A stretch of 64,000 nt of DNA from Pseudarthrobacter siccitolerans (GTDB lineage Bacteria > Actinomycetota > Actinomycetes > Actinomycetales > Micrococcaceae): assembly GCF_030823375.1 (NCBI RefSeq), contig NZ_JAUSXB010000001.1, positions 3,720,001 through 3,784,000 on the forward strand, given 5' to 3'. The number at the start of each line of letters is the position of its first letter. Position 1 is the first letter of the stretch. Below, in pieces: positions 25,738 to 34,173 of this stretch. The position numbers were made by a program, and so were the translations under genes. The notes under the pieces were generated by a model. The model saw only the letters and a program-made list of their open reading frames with translations, had not been told where the DNA came from and searched no databases.

Positions 25738-26652
25738 TTACAGGTCCTTGCGGCACTGCGCCTTGCTCAGCTCGTACAGCCCGTTGAGGTCCCCGGCGGA
25801 CAGCCCCTCGGGAGTGCCAATCTCCGGATACATCAGCTGGGTGGGATCCTCCACGTGGTCCAGCCCCATCACGTGGCTGAGCTCGTGCAGGATCACGGCG
25901 GTGGCGTAGAGGTGGCCGTCGGGGTTCATGAGTTCATCGGCGATCTGCGGCGCGTCCAGGTCAAGGCCGCCGGACACAAAGGTTTGGGGACCGCCGTCGT
26001 AGCTGTAATGTGTGCTGCCGCCCGTGCCGATCACCTTGCCCTTGAGTTGCGGTGCAACCTCCGGGGTTGTCCACGCGATGAGCAGCGGCGCCCAGCGTTC
26101 GCCGTAGGCTTCAGGCTGGTACGAGGGCCGCTGCGGTGAAGGCTGTTCCCTCGTGGTGCCGTCGTACACAAAGGGGATGCCGGTGGCAGCCGAAATAGTG
26201 GTGATCGCATCGGAGACCAGTTGCTGCGCGCCGGCCGGGGCCAGGTCATCGTTGACCACATAGTGCAGCGGCCGGCAGGGGGAGTAGCCCACGGGACTGC
26301 CGTCGCCGTTGACAGCGAGGAACTTGTAGGAGTCGCTCCCTACCGCCGGCGGCTCAGGCTCGCCCAAGGGCGTTTCCGCTTCTTCGAATCCCACCGGTGG
26401 AGCTCCGGTCCGTGCCTCGGCCGGTGCATGCGATACAGCGTCGCCGGTTGAGTGTGCCCGTGGCCCCTCCTGTTGCCCGCCCGGGCCGAGGCGGATATCA
26501 AGGAGATCCCTGAACCGGGGATTGTCCAGCACCAGTGCGGCGCCGAAGAGCACGGCCGAGAAGACGGCCCCCGTGAGCACGAACCCCAGGGCGCCCCGGG
26601 TACTTCCGGTGCTTGCCCGTCGTCCGGCATGGCGCGGCGGCTCGCCCTCCAT
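25738..26652 (-). CDS. Membrane-anchored matrixin-type zinc metalloprotease
   Basis: 304 aa. One hydrophobic segment at about residues 23-43 (ALGFVLTGAVFSAVLFGAALVL) makes it a type II membrane or secreted protein. The zinc site is HELSHVMGLDH near residue 255, followed by LMYPEI (a Met-turn), as in metzincins such as matrixins. A Pro/Ala-rich linker separates the anchor from the catalytic part. The ATTISAATGIPFVYDG segment is typical of bacterial matrixin-like proteins. It lies downstream of the VIT1 gene on the same strand, 116 nt away. Substrate unknown. Confidence 0.82.
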   Translation of the reverse strand: MEGEPPRHAGRRASTGSTRGALGFVLTGAVFSAVLFGAALVLDNPRFRDLLDIRLGPGGQQEGPRAHSTGDAVSHAPAEARTGAPPVGFEEAETPLGEPEPPAVGSDSYKFLAVNGDGSPVGYSPCRPLHYVVNDDLAPAGAQQLVSDAITTISAATGIPFVYDGTTREQPSPQRPSYQPEAYGERWAPLLIAWTTPEVAPQLKGKVIGTGGSTHYSYDGGPQTFVSGGLDLDAPQIADELMNPDGHLYATAVILHELSHVMGLDHVEDPTQLMYPEIGTPEGLSAGDLNGLYELSKAQCRKDL

Positions 26653-26737
26653 GACTGCACCCCCATTTTGTCCCTGTGATCCACTGCTGGCAGTGAATCC
26701 TGCTGCTAATGGAGCCTACTGCCAAAGGCTGCTGTGT

Positions 26738-26785
26738 TAACCAACCGGTGTGCTGACCAACGGGTGTGCTAACCAACAACAGTGC
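26738..26785. repeat. Three tandem 16-bp units
   Basis: Units at 26738-26753, 26754-26769 and 26770-26785 share T(A/G)ACCAAC------GTGC; the first two differ at two positions and the third is more divergent. The third unit encodes the last codons and stop of the VIT1 gene (stop at 26769-26771); the other two lie in the gap before the protease gene. Confidence 0.7.
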
Positions 26786-27902
26786 CGAAGACGAGCCCCA
26801 GCAGGTAGGTGACCGCAGCGGCGCCCAGCCCGATCGCGAGCTGGCGCAGGCCGCGGGTCAGGGGTGATGTTCCGGAGAGCAGGCCGACAATGCCGCCGGT
26901 GGCCAGCAGGGCCACGCCCACGAGCACGCCCGCCACTACGAGCGCGGGTACTCCGGTCAGCCCGAACAGGAACGGCAGGATGGGCACGATGGCGCCGGAG
27001 GCAAAGAAGCAGAAGCTGGACAGGGCCGCGCCCCAGGCCGTGCCCACGGCCTCGTGCTGGTCCTCGTCGTCTGGGAGCTCCGGATGAAGGGAAAGGCTCG
27101 GATCGCAGTCGCAGGACAGCAGTCCCATGCGTTCGGCCACCCGGTGCTGCGCCGCTTCCTGGGACATGCCCCTGGCCAGGTAAACGAGCAGCAGTTCGTT
27201 ATGCTCGAGATCCAGCTTTGGGGCCGCAGCCAGGGTGACTTGGGTGGGGCGGGTGGCTGCGAGGAGCTCGCGCTGGGAGCGGACGGAGATGAACTCACCG
27301 GCACCCATGGACATCGCCCCGGCCAGCAGCCCGGCAATGCCGCTGAGCAGCACCACACTGCTGGCCACACCGGACGCCGCCATACCCATCACCAGGGAGA
27401 GGTTGCTGACCAGGCCGTCGTTCGCGCCGAAGACGGCGGCGCGGAACGTGCCTGCCAGGCGGTTGCGGCCGCGCGTGGCAAGCCCGCGGACCACTTCCTC
27501 GTGAATCTGCTCGTCCGCAGCCATCGCCTCGGTGGCGTTGGGGTCCTTGGCGTAGGGGGAGCGGCCTTCGGCGCGCTGGGCCAGGGCGAGGACGAAGACC
27601 GAACCGAAGTGCCGGGCCAGGAAACCCAGCAGCTGGCTGCGGAGGGAGGCCGGACGCGGTTTGCCTGCGTGCTCACCAAGAAGGCGGAGCCAGTGTTCCT
27701 CGTGCCGGCCCTCTGCTTCTGCGAGTGCAAGCAGGATGTCCCGCTCTTCGCCCTGCCGGTTTTGCGCGAGGTCCCTGTAGACAGCGGCCTCGGCGCGTTC
27801 GTCGGCCAGGTACTGGCGCCAGCGGCGGATATCCGACGGCGTGGGCTGGGCCTCATCCAGGGCTGGGGTGTGGTGATGGCTGGGATGGGCGTGCTGAGAC
27901 AC
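26769..27902 (-). CDS. VIT1/CCC1-family transporter with N-terminal ferritin-like domain
   Basis: 377 aa. Residues ~25-140 form a ferritin/rubrerythrin-like helical domain (YLADERAEAAVYRDLAQ, AEAEGRHEEHWLRLL, ADEQIHEEVVRGL), with Glu/His residues suited to a di-iron site. The rest is a CCC1/VIT1 transporter: FGANDGLVSNLSLVMGMA, AGEFISVRSQREL, and several helices up to the C-terminus. Such fusions (MbfA-like) export iron or manganese out of the cytoplasm using the ferritin-like domain as sensor or oxidase. GTG start at 27902 with CAGGAG upstream. Metal specificity is inferred. Confidence 0.87.
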   Translation of the reverse strand: MSQHAHPSHHHTPALDEAQPTPSDIRRWRQYLADERAEAAVYRDLAQNRQGEERDILLALAEAEGRHEEHWLRLLGEHAGKPRPASLRSQLLGFLARHFGSVFVLALAQRAEGRSPYAKDPNATEAMAADEQIHEEVVRGLATRGRNRLAGTFRAAVFGANDGLVSNLSLVMGMAASGVASSVVLLSGIAGLLAGAMSMGAGEFISVRSQRELLAATRPTQVTLAAAPKLDLEHNELLLVYLARGMSQEAAQHRVAERMGLLSCDCDPSLSLHPELPDDEDQHEAVGTAWGAALSSFCFFASGAIVPILPFLFGLTGVPALVVAGVLVGVALLATGGIVGLLSGTSPLTRGLRQLAIGLGAAAVTYLLGLVFGTVVG

Positions 27903-28156
27903 GAAAACTCCTGGGCTGGACGGGCATGATGCGGCCCCATTGCCAAGCCAGCTTACCGCGGAATTCCGCGGTTTTTCGGCTGGCTTCCCTTACTCCGGAG
28001 TTTCGGTAACCCTCAAAATCCAGCTGAATTTGGGGGCTGCTGCAGCTGGCCGCCCACCCTTGACCGGGGCATCCTGCAGTGCTGTGATGAAAGTGTGGCG
28101 CCCGCCAGCGCCCACAGGAAAGAGCACGTCACCGGCGAACAAACGGAGGTTGCACA

Positions 28157-28396
28157 ATGAACACCACCGGACAGCACCCGGACATGCCCCACCTTGATTC
28201 CGTAGAGGCCGATCCTGCCTACGATTACGCCGAAGACATACCCGTCAGCGAAGAGGACTGGGACACCGAGGATGAATTCCTGGACGCGGAAGAGCCTGTG
28301 GTCCAGTCGCCCCCGGTAGTGATTGATGCCGAGGACCGGGTGGTCCCGCTGGACCCTGACGAGGTCCGCGAACCTGAACAGAACGGCACCGAGTAG
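28157..28396 (+). CDS. Small acidic hypothetical protein
   Basis: 79 aa, strongly acidic (about a third Asp/Glu), no Cys, no membrane segment; probably unstructured. ACGGAGG is placed 7 nt before the ATG, which supports translation. Preceded by a 254-nt gap in which TTGACC (about 28060) is the only promoter-like box seen. Conserved function not recognised. Confidence 0.65.
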   Translation: MNTTGQHPDMPHLDSVEADPAYDYAEDIPVSEEDWDTEDEFLDAEEPVVQSPPVVIDAEDRVVPLDPDEVREPEQNGTE

Positions 28397-28449
28397 AACA
28401 GCCTAAAAAGATAGGGCGGCACCGGGCAGAACGCCACTGAGCCAGACGG

Positions 28450-28501
28450 ACGACGACGGCACCTTCCTTCGCTGGGAAGCGAAAGGAGGTGCCGCCGTCG
28501 T
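28450..28501. terminator. Hairpin between convergent genes (family B)
   Basis: Arms 28450-28473 (ACGACGACGGCACC...) and 28478-28501 (...GGTGCCGCCGTCGT) with a few mismatches and loop GGGA. It shares the outer arm with 6839-6887 and the GGCACC step with 54531-54563. Lies between the small acidic gene and the convergent symporter gene. Confidence 0.72.
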
Positions 28502-28520
28502 GAGTTTCCTTGAAGCTGCC

Positions 28521-30041
28521 CTAGGCGGCGGGGACTGCTTCCGGGGAAGCCTCCGGTGCTTCCTGACCGGAGACGCGGCGCTGCCAGTTCCGCATTACCT
28601 CGGGATCGGTGGGCTTCGTCAGCAGGGAAACTGCCACGTAGACCACGGCCGAGGCGAGCAGGCCGTAGTAGATGGGCTCGTTGGCGTAGATGCCGTCCAG
28701 GGGCGCTTTGGCGTTGATTTCCAGGATGATCATGGTGCCCAGCGTCACCACGGAACCCACAGCCATGGAAGCTGCGGCCGCGGCGCCCGTGCCGCGCTTC
28801 CACACCAGGCCGCCGAGGATGGCCACGAGGAGTCCGCCCACCAGGATGTCGTAGGCGATGGTCAGGGCCGCGACCACGTCCTTGGTGATGATGGCGATGA
28901 CAATGGCAATGATGCCCAGGACCAGGACCCAGATGCGGTTGGCTTTGACGTCATGCTCGGGGTTGTCGCTGTCCTCCGTGTTGATGTCCTTGCCGAACCA
29001 GCTGGCCACGAACGGCAGGACGTCGGCCCGGGCCACCGTTGCGGCGGCGATCAGCGCGCCCGAGGCGGTGGACATCATTGCGGCCACTGCTGCCGCGAGC
29101 ACCAGTCCGCCGATGCCCAGGGGCAGCAGGTTCTGGGCCACCTCGGCGTAGACGTCGTCCTTGGCGGCGATCTTGATATCGGACAGGGCCACGCTCGCGG
29201 CCATGCCGATCAGGGCGCCGGCAACACCGTAGAGGATGCAGTAGATGCCGGCAGTGGCGCCGCCCCACCGGGCCACCGCGGGAGTCTTGGCCGTGAAGAC
29301 CCGCTGCCAGATGTCCTGGCCGATAAGCAGGCCCAGGGTGTACACCACGAAGTAGGTGATGATGGTCTGCAGGCCGATCCCGTCGATCTGGAAGAAGCTC
29401 TCATCCACGCGACTGCGGATGCCGTCGAAGCCGCCCGCGGCGTTCAGGGTGAAGGGGAGCATCAGGAAGAAGATGCCCACGGTCTTGATGACGAACTGCA
29501 CCTGGTCCGCCAGGGTGATGGACCACATGCCGCCGACGGTTGAGTAAACCAGCACGATTGCGCCGCCGACTGCGATGGCGATCGCCCGGTCCCAGCCGAA
29601 CAGCACCACGAAAATGGTGGCGTACGCGCCGGTGGACGTGGCGCACAGCATGAGCGTATAAGCGAGCATCACAATCCCCGACGCCTCCGTGGCCCTGCTG
29701 CCGTAACGCAGGGTGAGCATTTGCGAGACGGTATAGATCTTCAGCTTCTGGATGGTTCCGGCGAAGAGCAGGCTCAGCAGCAGGACGCCCGAGCCGATGG
29801 CCACCACCAGCCACATGCCGGAGATGCCGAACTTGTAGCCGAGGCCAACCCCGCCAACGGTGGAGGCTCCGCCGAGGACGACGGCGGCCATGGTGCCGGT
29901 GTAGAGGAAGGGGCCGAGGCGGCGGCCGGCTACCAGGAAGTCACTGTTGTTCCGGGTGCGGGACTTGCCCCACCAGCCGAAGGCCAGCATTGCGAGAAGG
30001 TACACCACCACAATGGCGATGTTGATGACACTTGCATCCAC
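28521..30041 (-). CDS. Sodium:solute symporter (SSS family)
   Basis: 506 aa, about 13 membrane helices. Typical elements: N-terminal INIAIVVVYLLAMLAFGWWGKSRTRNNSDFLVAGRRLGPF, GGASTVGGVGLGYKFGISGMWLV, VGGMWSITLADQVQFVIKTVG, and MMSTASGALIAAATVARAD (Na+-site helix TM8). GTG 30041 is chosen because CCAAGGAG sits 6 nt upstream; the longer frame has no family match. Divergent from the XRE-cupin regulator, and near an agmatinase-like hydrolase and a TPP enzyme, so it may import a guanidino compound or amino acid (inference). Confidence 0.87.
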   Translation of the reverse strand: MDASVINIAIVVVYLLAMLAFGWWGKSRTRNNSDFLVAGRRLGPFLYTGTMAAVVLGGASTVGGVGLGYKFGISGMWLVVAIGSGVLLLSLLFAGTIQKLKIYTVSQMLTLRYGSRATEASGIVMLAYTLMLCATSTGAYATIFVVLFGWDRAIAIAVGGAIVLVYSTVGGMWSITLADQVQFVIKTVGIFFLMLPFTLNAAGGFDGIRSRVDESFFQIDGIGLQTIITYFVVYTLGLLIGQDIWQRVFTAKTPAVARWGGATAGIYCILYGVAGALIGMAASVALSDIKIAAKDDVYAEVAQNLLPLGIGGLVLAAAVAAMMSTASGALIAAATVARADVLPFVASWFGKDINTEDSDNPEHDVKANRIWVLVLGIIAIVIAIITKDVVAALTIAYDILVGGLLVAILGGLVWKRGTGAAAAASMAVGSVVTLGTMIILEINAKAPLDGIYANEPIYYGLLASAVVYVAVSLLTKPTDPEVMRNWQRRVSGQEAPEASPEAVPAA

Positions 30042-30141
30042 GTTGGACTCCTTGGAGCTGTGTGGCAGCCGGGGTGGCATCCGGGATGACGGGAATCCGG
30101 AAACCGCTGCGCAGGGTGGGGTGAGAGTGGGTTCTCGATTA

Positions 30142-30156
30142 TTGCCTGATAGGCAA
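30142..30156. promoter_or_regulatory. Palindromic operator in the symporter/regulator divergent gap
   Basis: TTGCCT-GAT-AGGCAA, a perfect 6-3-6 palindrome in the 270-nt gap between the symporter start (30041) and the regulator start (30312). Likely the binding site of the XRE-cupin regulator, controlling both directions. No second copy was seen before the hydrolase gene. Confidence 0.5.
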
Positions 30157-30311
30157 CAGATGTTTTCCAAAGAGTAGGCTGTGACCGTGGTAACAGTCAA
30201 GGGGAAACCGGTGCCGGAAACCACGCCCGCCATGGACGCGTCACAGAAGCGGCTGGCCATTAGTATTGCTCCAGAGTCGGGGCCGGGCTGCCGGCCATGA
30301 AAGGTACGCAG

Positions 30312-30887
30312 ATGAAGGCACTGCCAGTTGAGCCAAGCAACGTGCCCGTTGCCATCGGTTCCAGGATCCGGGCCGCACGGCAGTCCCAGAGGCTAACCAT
30401 CGAGCAGGTTGCTGATGCCACAGGGCTCACCAAGGGCTTCCTCAGCCGGGTGGAACGCGACCTGACGTCGCCGTCGGTCGCGTCGCTAGTGACGCTGTGC
30501 CAGGTCCTGTCGATTTCCATCGGAGACCTGTTTGCCGCGCCGGAAACCCACCTCACCAAGCGTAACGACGGGCCGCGGATCTCCCTCGGCGGGCAGGGCA
30601 TTGTCGAGCGGTTGCTCACAGCCCGTTCAGAGCGGCGGATCCAGATCATCCAGGCCTGCATCGAGCCGCACGGCCGCGGCGAGTCTGAGCTCTACGCCGT
30701 GGACTGCGACGTTGACGTGCTCCATGTGATCAAGGGCAATATCCGGCTGATCCTCACAAATGAGCAGTACGACCTCAGCGCCGGGGACACCGTCACCTTC
30801 CCTGGCCGCGAGCCGCACACCTGGGTCAACCCCACAGACAAACCCGTCGAGGTTCTCTGGGTCCTGGTCCCCGCCGCCAGCCGGTGA
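30312..30887 (+). CDS. XRE-family regulator with cupin sensor domain
   Basis: 191 aa from ATG 30312 (ATG 30297 is an alternative; AAAGG at 30300-30304 favours 30312). The N-terminal Cro/cI helix-turn-helix is IGSRIRAARQSQRLTIEQVADATGLTKGFLSRVERDLTSPSVASLVTLCQVLSISIGDLF. The C-terminal cupin_2 barrel (VDVLHVIKGNIRLILTNEQYDLSAGDTVTFPGREPHTWVNPTDKPVEVLWVLVP) binds a small ligand. This architecture (PuuR-like) controls amine, amino acid and similar pathways, which fits the neighbours. Confidence 0.88.
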   Translation: MKALPVEPSNVPVAIGSRIRAARQSQRLTIEQVADATGLTKGFLSRVERDLTSPSVASLVTLCQVLSISIGDLFAAPETHLTKRNDGPRISLGGQGIVERLLTARSERRIQIIQACIEPHGRGESELYAVDCDVDVLHVIKGNIRLILTNEQYDLSAGDTVTFPGREPHTWVNPTDKPVEVLWVLVPAASR

Positions 30888-31259
30888 TGTGCGCCTCTGT
30901 GCGTTCCTCCCCGGTTCGTGCGGCCACCCTGGTTCGCTCTGCCCGAAACTGCGCTCCGCCGCCGTTATCCCGCACGGACCATGACGGCGTACCCCTTGAC
31001 GGTTGATGTGTTGTTCCGGTCCCTGTCCCTGAGCGGTTCGCCCGTTTCCAGTGGGACGCGAATCCGTCAATCTCAAGAATGAGGTGGACCCGGGCGGCGG
31101 CAGGCCGCCCAAACCGTGCAGTACGACGTCCTCCAGCACACCGTTAAGACCCTTAGCCAGGGCACAGGCATCTTTAGTAAACATGTGGTGCACATATGAA
31201 AACAAGCTGTATGATGGCAGTCACATCAGTCCCTCAACTCCTCGAAGGAGAGGCCTCCA
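30888..31259 (+). other. 372-nt gap before the ureohydrolase gene
   Basis: No credible gene. It contains a GC hairpin, GGGCGGC-N5-GCCGCCC (31092-31110), without a T-run; the palindrome ATGTG-GTG-CACAT at 31183-31195; and a -10-like TATGAT at 31210-31215. The A/T content rises after 31170, as expected for a promoter region. The palindrome sits around the -35 position and may be an operator. Confidence 0.45.
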
Positions 31260-32324
31260 TTGGAAGAGCTGCGCATCGAAGCCAACGGCAACCTTGGCCC
31301 CATCGATTCATCCCGTATTCCCCGCTACGCCGGGGCTGCCACCTACGCGCGCCTTCCGCGCCTTGACCAGGTGGATAAGGCTGACGTCACCGTGGTGGGC
31401 GTGCCCTTCGACTCCGGCGTCTCCTACCGGCCGGGGGCCCGCTTTGGCGCAAACCACGTCCGCGAAGCCAGCCGCCTGCTGCGCCCCTACAATCCCGCAT
31501 GGGACGTCAGCCCGTTCGAAAACATCCAGGTGGCCGACGCCGGGGACATGGCGGTCAACCCGTTCAATATCAACGAAGCCATCGAAACCATCCAGCAGAA
31601 CGCCCTGGACTTGACGGCGGCGGGCAGCAAGCTGGTGACCCTCGGCGGTGACCACACCATCGCCTTGCCCCTGCTCCGGGCTGCCGCCGAGCGTGCCGGC
31701 GAACCGGTCGCCATGCTCCACTTCGACGCGCACTTGGACACCTGGGACACCTACTTCGGCGCCGAGTACACCCACGGCACCCCGTTCCGCCGCGCCGTCG
31801 AGGAAGGCATCCTCGATACCGAAGCCATCAGCCATATCGGTACCCGCGGCCCGCTGTACGGCAAAAAGGATCTCGACGACGATCACCGCTTCGGGTTCGG
31901 TATCGTTACCTCGGCGGACGTCTACTACCAGGGCGTCCTGGAAACCGTGGCCAAGGTCCGTGACCGGATCGGCAATCGTCCCCTGTATATCTCGGTGGAC
32001 ATCGACGTCCTGGACCCGGCCCACGCTCCCGGTACCGGAACCCCGGAAGCCGGTGGCATCACCAGCCGCGAACTGCTCGAAATCATCCGGGGCTTCCGCG
32101 GCATGAACCTGGTGGGCGCCGACATCGTGGAGGTCGCCCCCGCCTACGACCATGCTGAAATCACCGGCGTCGCTGCCAGCCACGTCGCCTACGAACTGGT
32201 GACCCTGATGGCCGACAATGCCGTACCTGGTGACCGCTTCGGCGCCGAAACCGGCTACGCCGCCCAGGCCCTCGGCCATGAGGCCCGCCGCCCGGCAGGC
32301 TTCGCGGCTGCCGGCAAGGAGTAG
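31260..32324 (+). CDS. Agmatinase/guanidinobutyrase-family ureohydrolase
   Basis: 354 aa member of the arginase/agmatinase superfamily, Mn-dependent, releasing urea from a guanidino compound. Binuclear Mn motifs: GGDHT (~130), DAHLDTW (~156) and [61 protein letters not shown] is agmatinase-type rather than arginase-type. TTG start at 31260 after GAAGGAG (31244-31250). The TPP enzyme starts 5 nt later, so both are one operon. The pairing makes 4-guanidinobutyrate a more likely substrate than agmatine (inference). Confidence 0.88.
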   Translation: MEELRIEANGNLGPIDSSRIPRYAGAATYARLPRLDQVDKADVTVVGVPFDSGVSYRPGARFGANHVREASRLLRPYNPAWDVSPFENIQVADAGDMAVNPFNINEAIETIQQNALDLTAAGSKLVTLGGDHTIALPLLRAAAERAGEPVAMLHFDAHLDTWDTYFGAEYTHGTPFRRAVEEGILDTEAISHIGTRGPLYGKKDLDDDHRFGFGIVTSADVYYQGVLETVAKVRDRIGNRPLYISVDIDVLDPAHAPGTGTPEAGGITSRELLEIIRGFRGMNLVGADIVEVAPAYDHAEITGVAASHVAYELVTLMADNAVPGDRFGAETGYAAQALGHEARRPAGFAAAGKE

Positions 32325-32329
32325 CCAGG

Positions 32330-34021
32330 GTGATCGATTTCGATCCGGGGACCGCAGCCCCCACAAAAGGAACAGGCGCCCGCAACGGCGGGGACCTCGT
32401 CGTCGAGACCCTCGAAGCCCTGGGCGCCAAGACCGTCTTTGGCATTCCCGGGCAGCACGCGCTGGGACTTTTCGACGCGATGGGCCGGGGCAACCTGCAG
32501 TTCGTCTCCTCCCGGGTGGAGAACAATTCCGCCTTCGCCGCGGACGGCTACTCACGCGCCACCGGAGAGGTGGGCGTCCTGTTCCTCTCCACCGGTCCCG
32601 GGGCCCTGACGTCCCTGGCCGGGCTGCAGGAAGCCTACGCCACCGGCGTGCCGATGGTGGTGGTGGCCAGCCAGATCCCGCTGGATGGCCTCGGCGCCCG
32701 GCGCAAGGGAATGCTGCACCAGCTCGATGACCAAAAGGCGTCGGCCGCCAACGTCACCAAGAGCCAGCGGCTGATCCAGCATGCGTCCGGCATTCCGTCT
32801 GCCATCCAGGACGCCTGGACCGAAGCGATCTCCTCGCCCCAGGGGCCGGTGTGGATCGAAATTCCGCAGAACGTCCTGCTCGATCCGATCATGGTTCCGC
32901 CGGTGGAGGATGCGGTCGCGGAAGCGGCGGACAACCCGCCGCGCGTTGAGCTGGTCCGCGAAGCGGTGAAATGGCTGCAGGCGGCCGAGCGGCCGGCGAT
33001 CATCGCCGGCGGCGGAACCCGCCGGGGCAGGGCGGAGAAGTCCCTGCTGTCCATTGCGGAGAAGCTTCGCGCCCCGGTCATCTGCACACCGGGCGGCAAT
33101 GGCGCCTTTCCGTGGAGCCACGAGCTGTCGCTGCAGTCCTGGATCGAGGACCGCCACATGACCGATGTGCTGGAGGATGCCGACGTCCTGGTGGTCATCG
33201 GTTCATCCTTGGGCGAGGTCACCTCCAACTACTTCACCTTCGAACCGCGCGGGCGCATCATTCAGATTGACGCCGAGCCCCGGGTGCTGGAATCCAACCG
33301 GCCCGGGTTGGGCATCCGCGCCGACGCCGGGCAGGCCCTGGCAGCCCTGGACCAAGCCCTGGAGCCTTCACATCCCGGGCCCAACTGGCACGGAGTGTCC
33401 CCGGAGCACCTGGTGCAGGAATCGCTGGCCAAGGTCCGGGCACGCCTGGAATCACAGGACCTGGCCAAAGAACTGAAGTTCATGGCAGATATCCGCGAAG
33501 CGGTGCCGGCGGACATGCAGACCTTCTGGGACATGACAATCTCCGCCTACTGGGGCTGGAGCTGCTGGGACGCCCGCGAGGGGCAGTTCCATTCGGCACA
33601 GGGTGCCGGCGGCCTCGGCTACGGCTTCCCGGCAGCGATCGGCGCGGCAGTAGGTCTGGAAACCCTGGGCAAGCCCGGCCGGGTGCTCGCCGTCTCCGGC
33701 GACGGCTCGTCGATGTACTCCATCTCCGAACTTGCCACCGCCAGGCAGCACAACGTGCCGGTCACCTGGCTCATTGTGGACGACGGCGGCTACGGCATCC
33801 TGCGCGAATACATGGTGGGCGCCTTCGGCAAGGCGACTGCCACCGAGCTGGCACGGCCCGGCTTCGTCAAGCTTGCCGAAGCCTTCGGTGTGCCGGCCAC
33901 AAAAGTGGCGCCCGAGGACGTGGGGGAGGCGCTCAAGGCGGGATTCGCCGCCGACGGGCCCAACGTCGTCGTGGTGGAAACGCTCCTGAAAATGTTCGCG
34001 CCCACGCACCTGCCTGAATAA
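32330..34021 (+). CDS. TPP-dependent decarboxylase-like enzyme (acetolactate-synthase fold)
   Basis: 563 aa with the three domains of the ALS/BFD group: Pyr domain with catalytic Glu64 in SSRVENNSAFAADGYSRATG, central Rossmann domain (PAIIAGGGTRRGRAEKSL), and PP domain with GDGSSMYSISELATARQHNVPVTWLIVDDGGYG, where the usual NN of the TPP motif reads DD. No FAD-site signature stands out. Immediately follows the ureohydrolase. In the arginine transaminase pathway a TPP enzyme (AruI) decarboxylates 2-ketoarginine, and a guanidinobutyrase acts two steps later, so an AruI-like role is plausible but unproved. Confidence 0.85.
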   Translation: MIDFDPGTAAPTKGTGARNGGDLVVETLEALGAKTVFGIPGQHALGLFDAMGRGNLQFVSSRVENNSAFAADGYSRATGEVGVLFLSTGPGALTSLAGLQEAYATGVPMVVVASQIPLDGLGARRKGMLHQLDDQKASAANVTKSQRLIQHASGIPSAIQDAWTEAISSPQGPVWIEIPQNVLLDPIMVPPVEDAVAEAADNPPRVELVREAVKWLQAAERPAIIAGGGTRRGRAEKSLLSIAEKLRAPVICTPGGNGAFPWSHELSLQSWIEDRHMTDVLEDADVLVVIGSSLGEVTSNYFTFEPRGRIIQIDAEPRVLESNRPGLGIRADAGQALAALDQALEPSHPGPNWHGVSPEHLVQESLAKVRARLESQDLAKELKFMADIREAVPADMQTFWDMTISAYWGWSCWDAREGQFHSAQGAGGLGYGFPAAIGAAVGLETLGKPGRVLAVSGDGSSMYSISELATARQHNVPVTWLIVDDGGYGILREYMVGAFGKATATELARPGFVKLAEAFGVPATKVAPEDVGEALKAGFAADGPNVVVVETLLKMFAPTHLPE

Positions 34022-34046
34022 AGTACGACCTTAACTCAATATCGAA

Positions 34047-34084
34047 GAAGGGTCCCGGCTCCCACTGTGGAGCAGGGACCCTTC
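34047..34084 (+). terminator. Terminator after the TPP enzyme
   Basis: Outer arms GAAGGGTCCC (34047-34056) and GGGACCCTTC (34075-34084), with a second inner 5-bp stem GCTCC/GGAGC. No T-run follows. Confidence 0.65.
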
Positions 34085-34116
34085 GGCGTTCCCGCTTCCC
34101 CTCCTTTAGTTTCCCA

Positions 34117-34144
34117 AAGCAACCAAGTTAAGATATAGTTGCTT
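34117..34144. promoter_or_regulatory. Inverted-repeat operator of the MarR/efflux operon
   Basis: AAGCAAC (34117-34123) and GTTGCTT (34138-34144), perfect arms 14 nt apart, spanning the A/T-rich AAGATATAG that is the likely -10 region. It lies 30 nt before the MarR start, the usual place for autorepression. Confidence 0.6.
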
Positions 34145-34173
34145 CAGGCAAACAAGTAAGGAGTGCCGAAGCA

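Noticed and set aside
26738-26785. Tandem 16-bp units as replication iterons
   Set aside because: Only three units, no Rep gene or A/T-rich stretch nearby, and the last lies in a coding end.
31051-31614. Plus-strand frame of 187 aa across the ureohydrolase start
   Set aside because: Shadow in another frame of the ureohydrolase.
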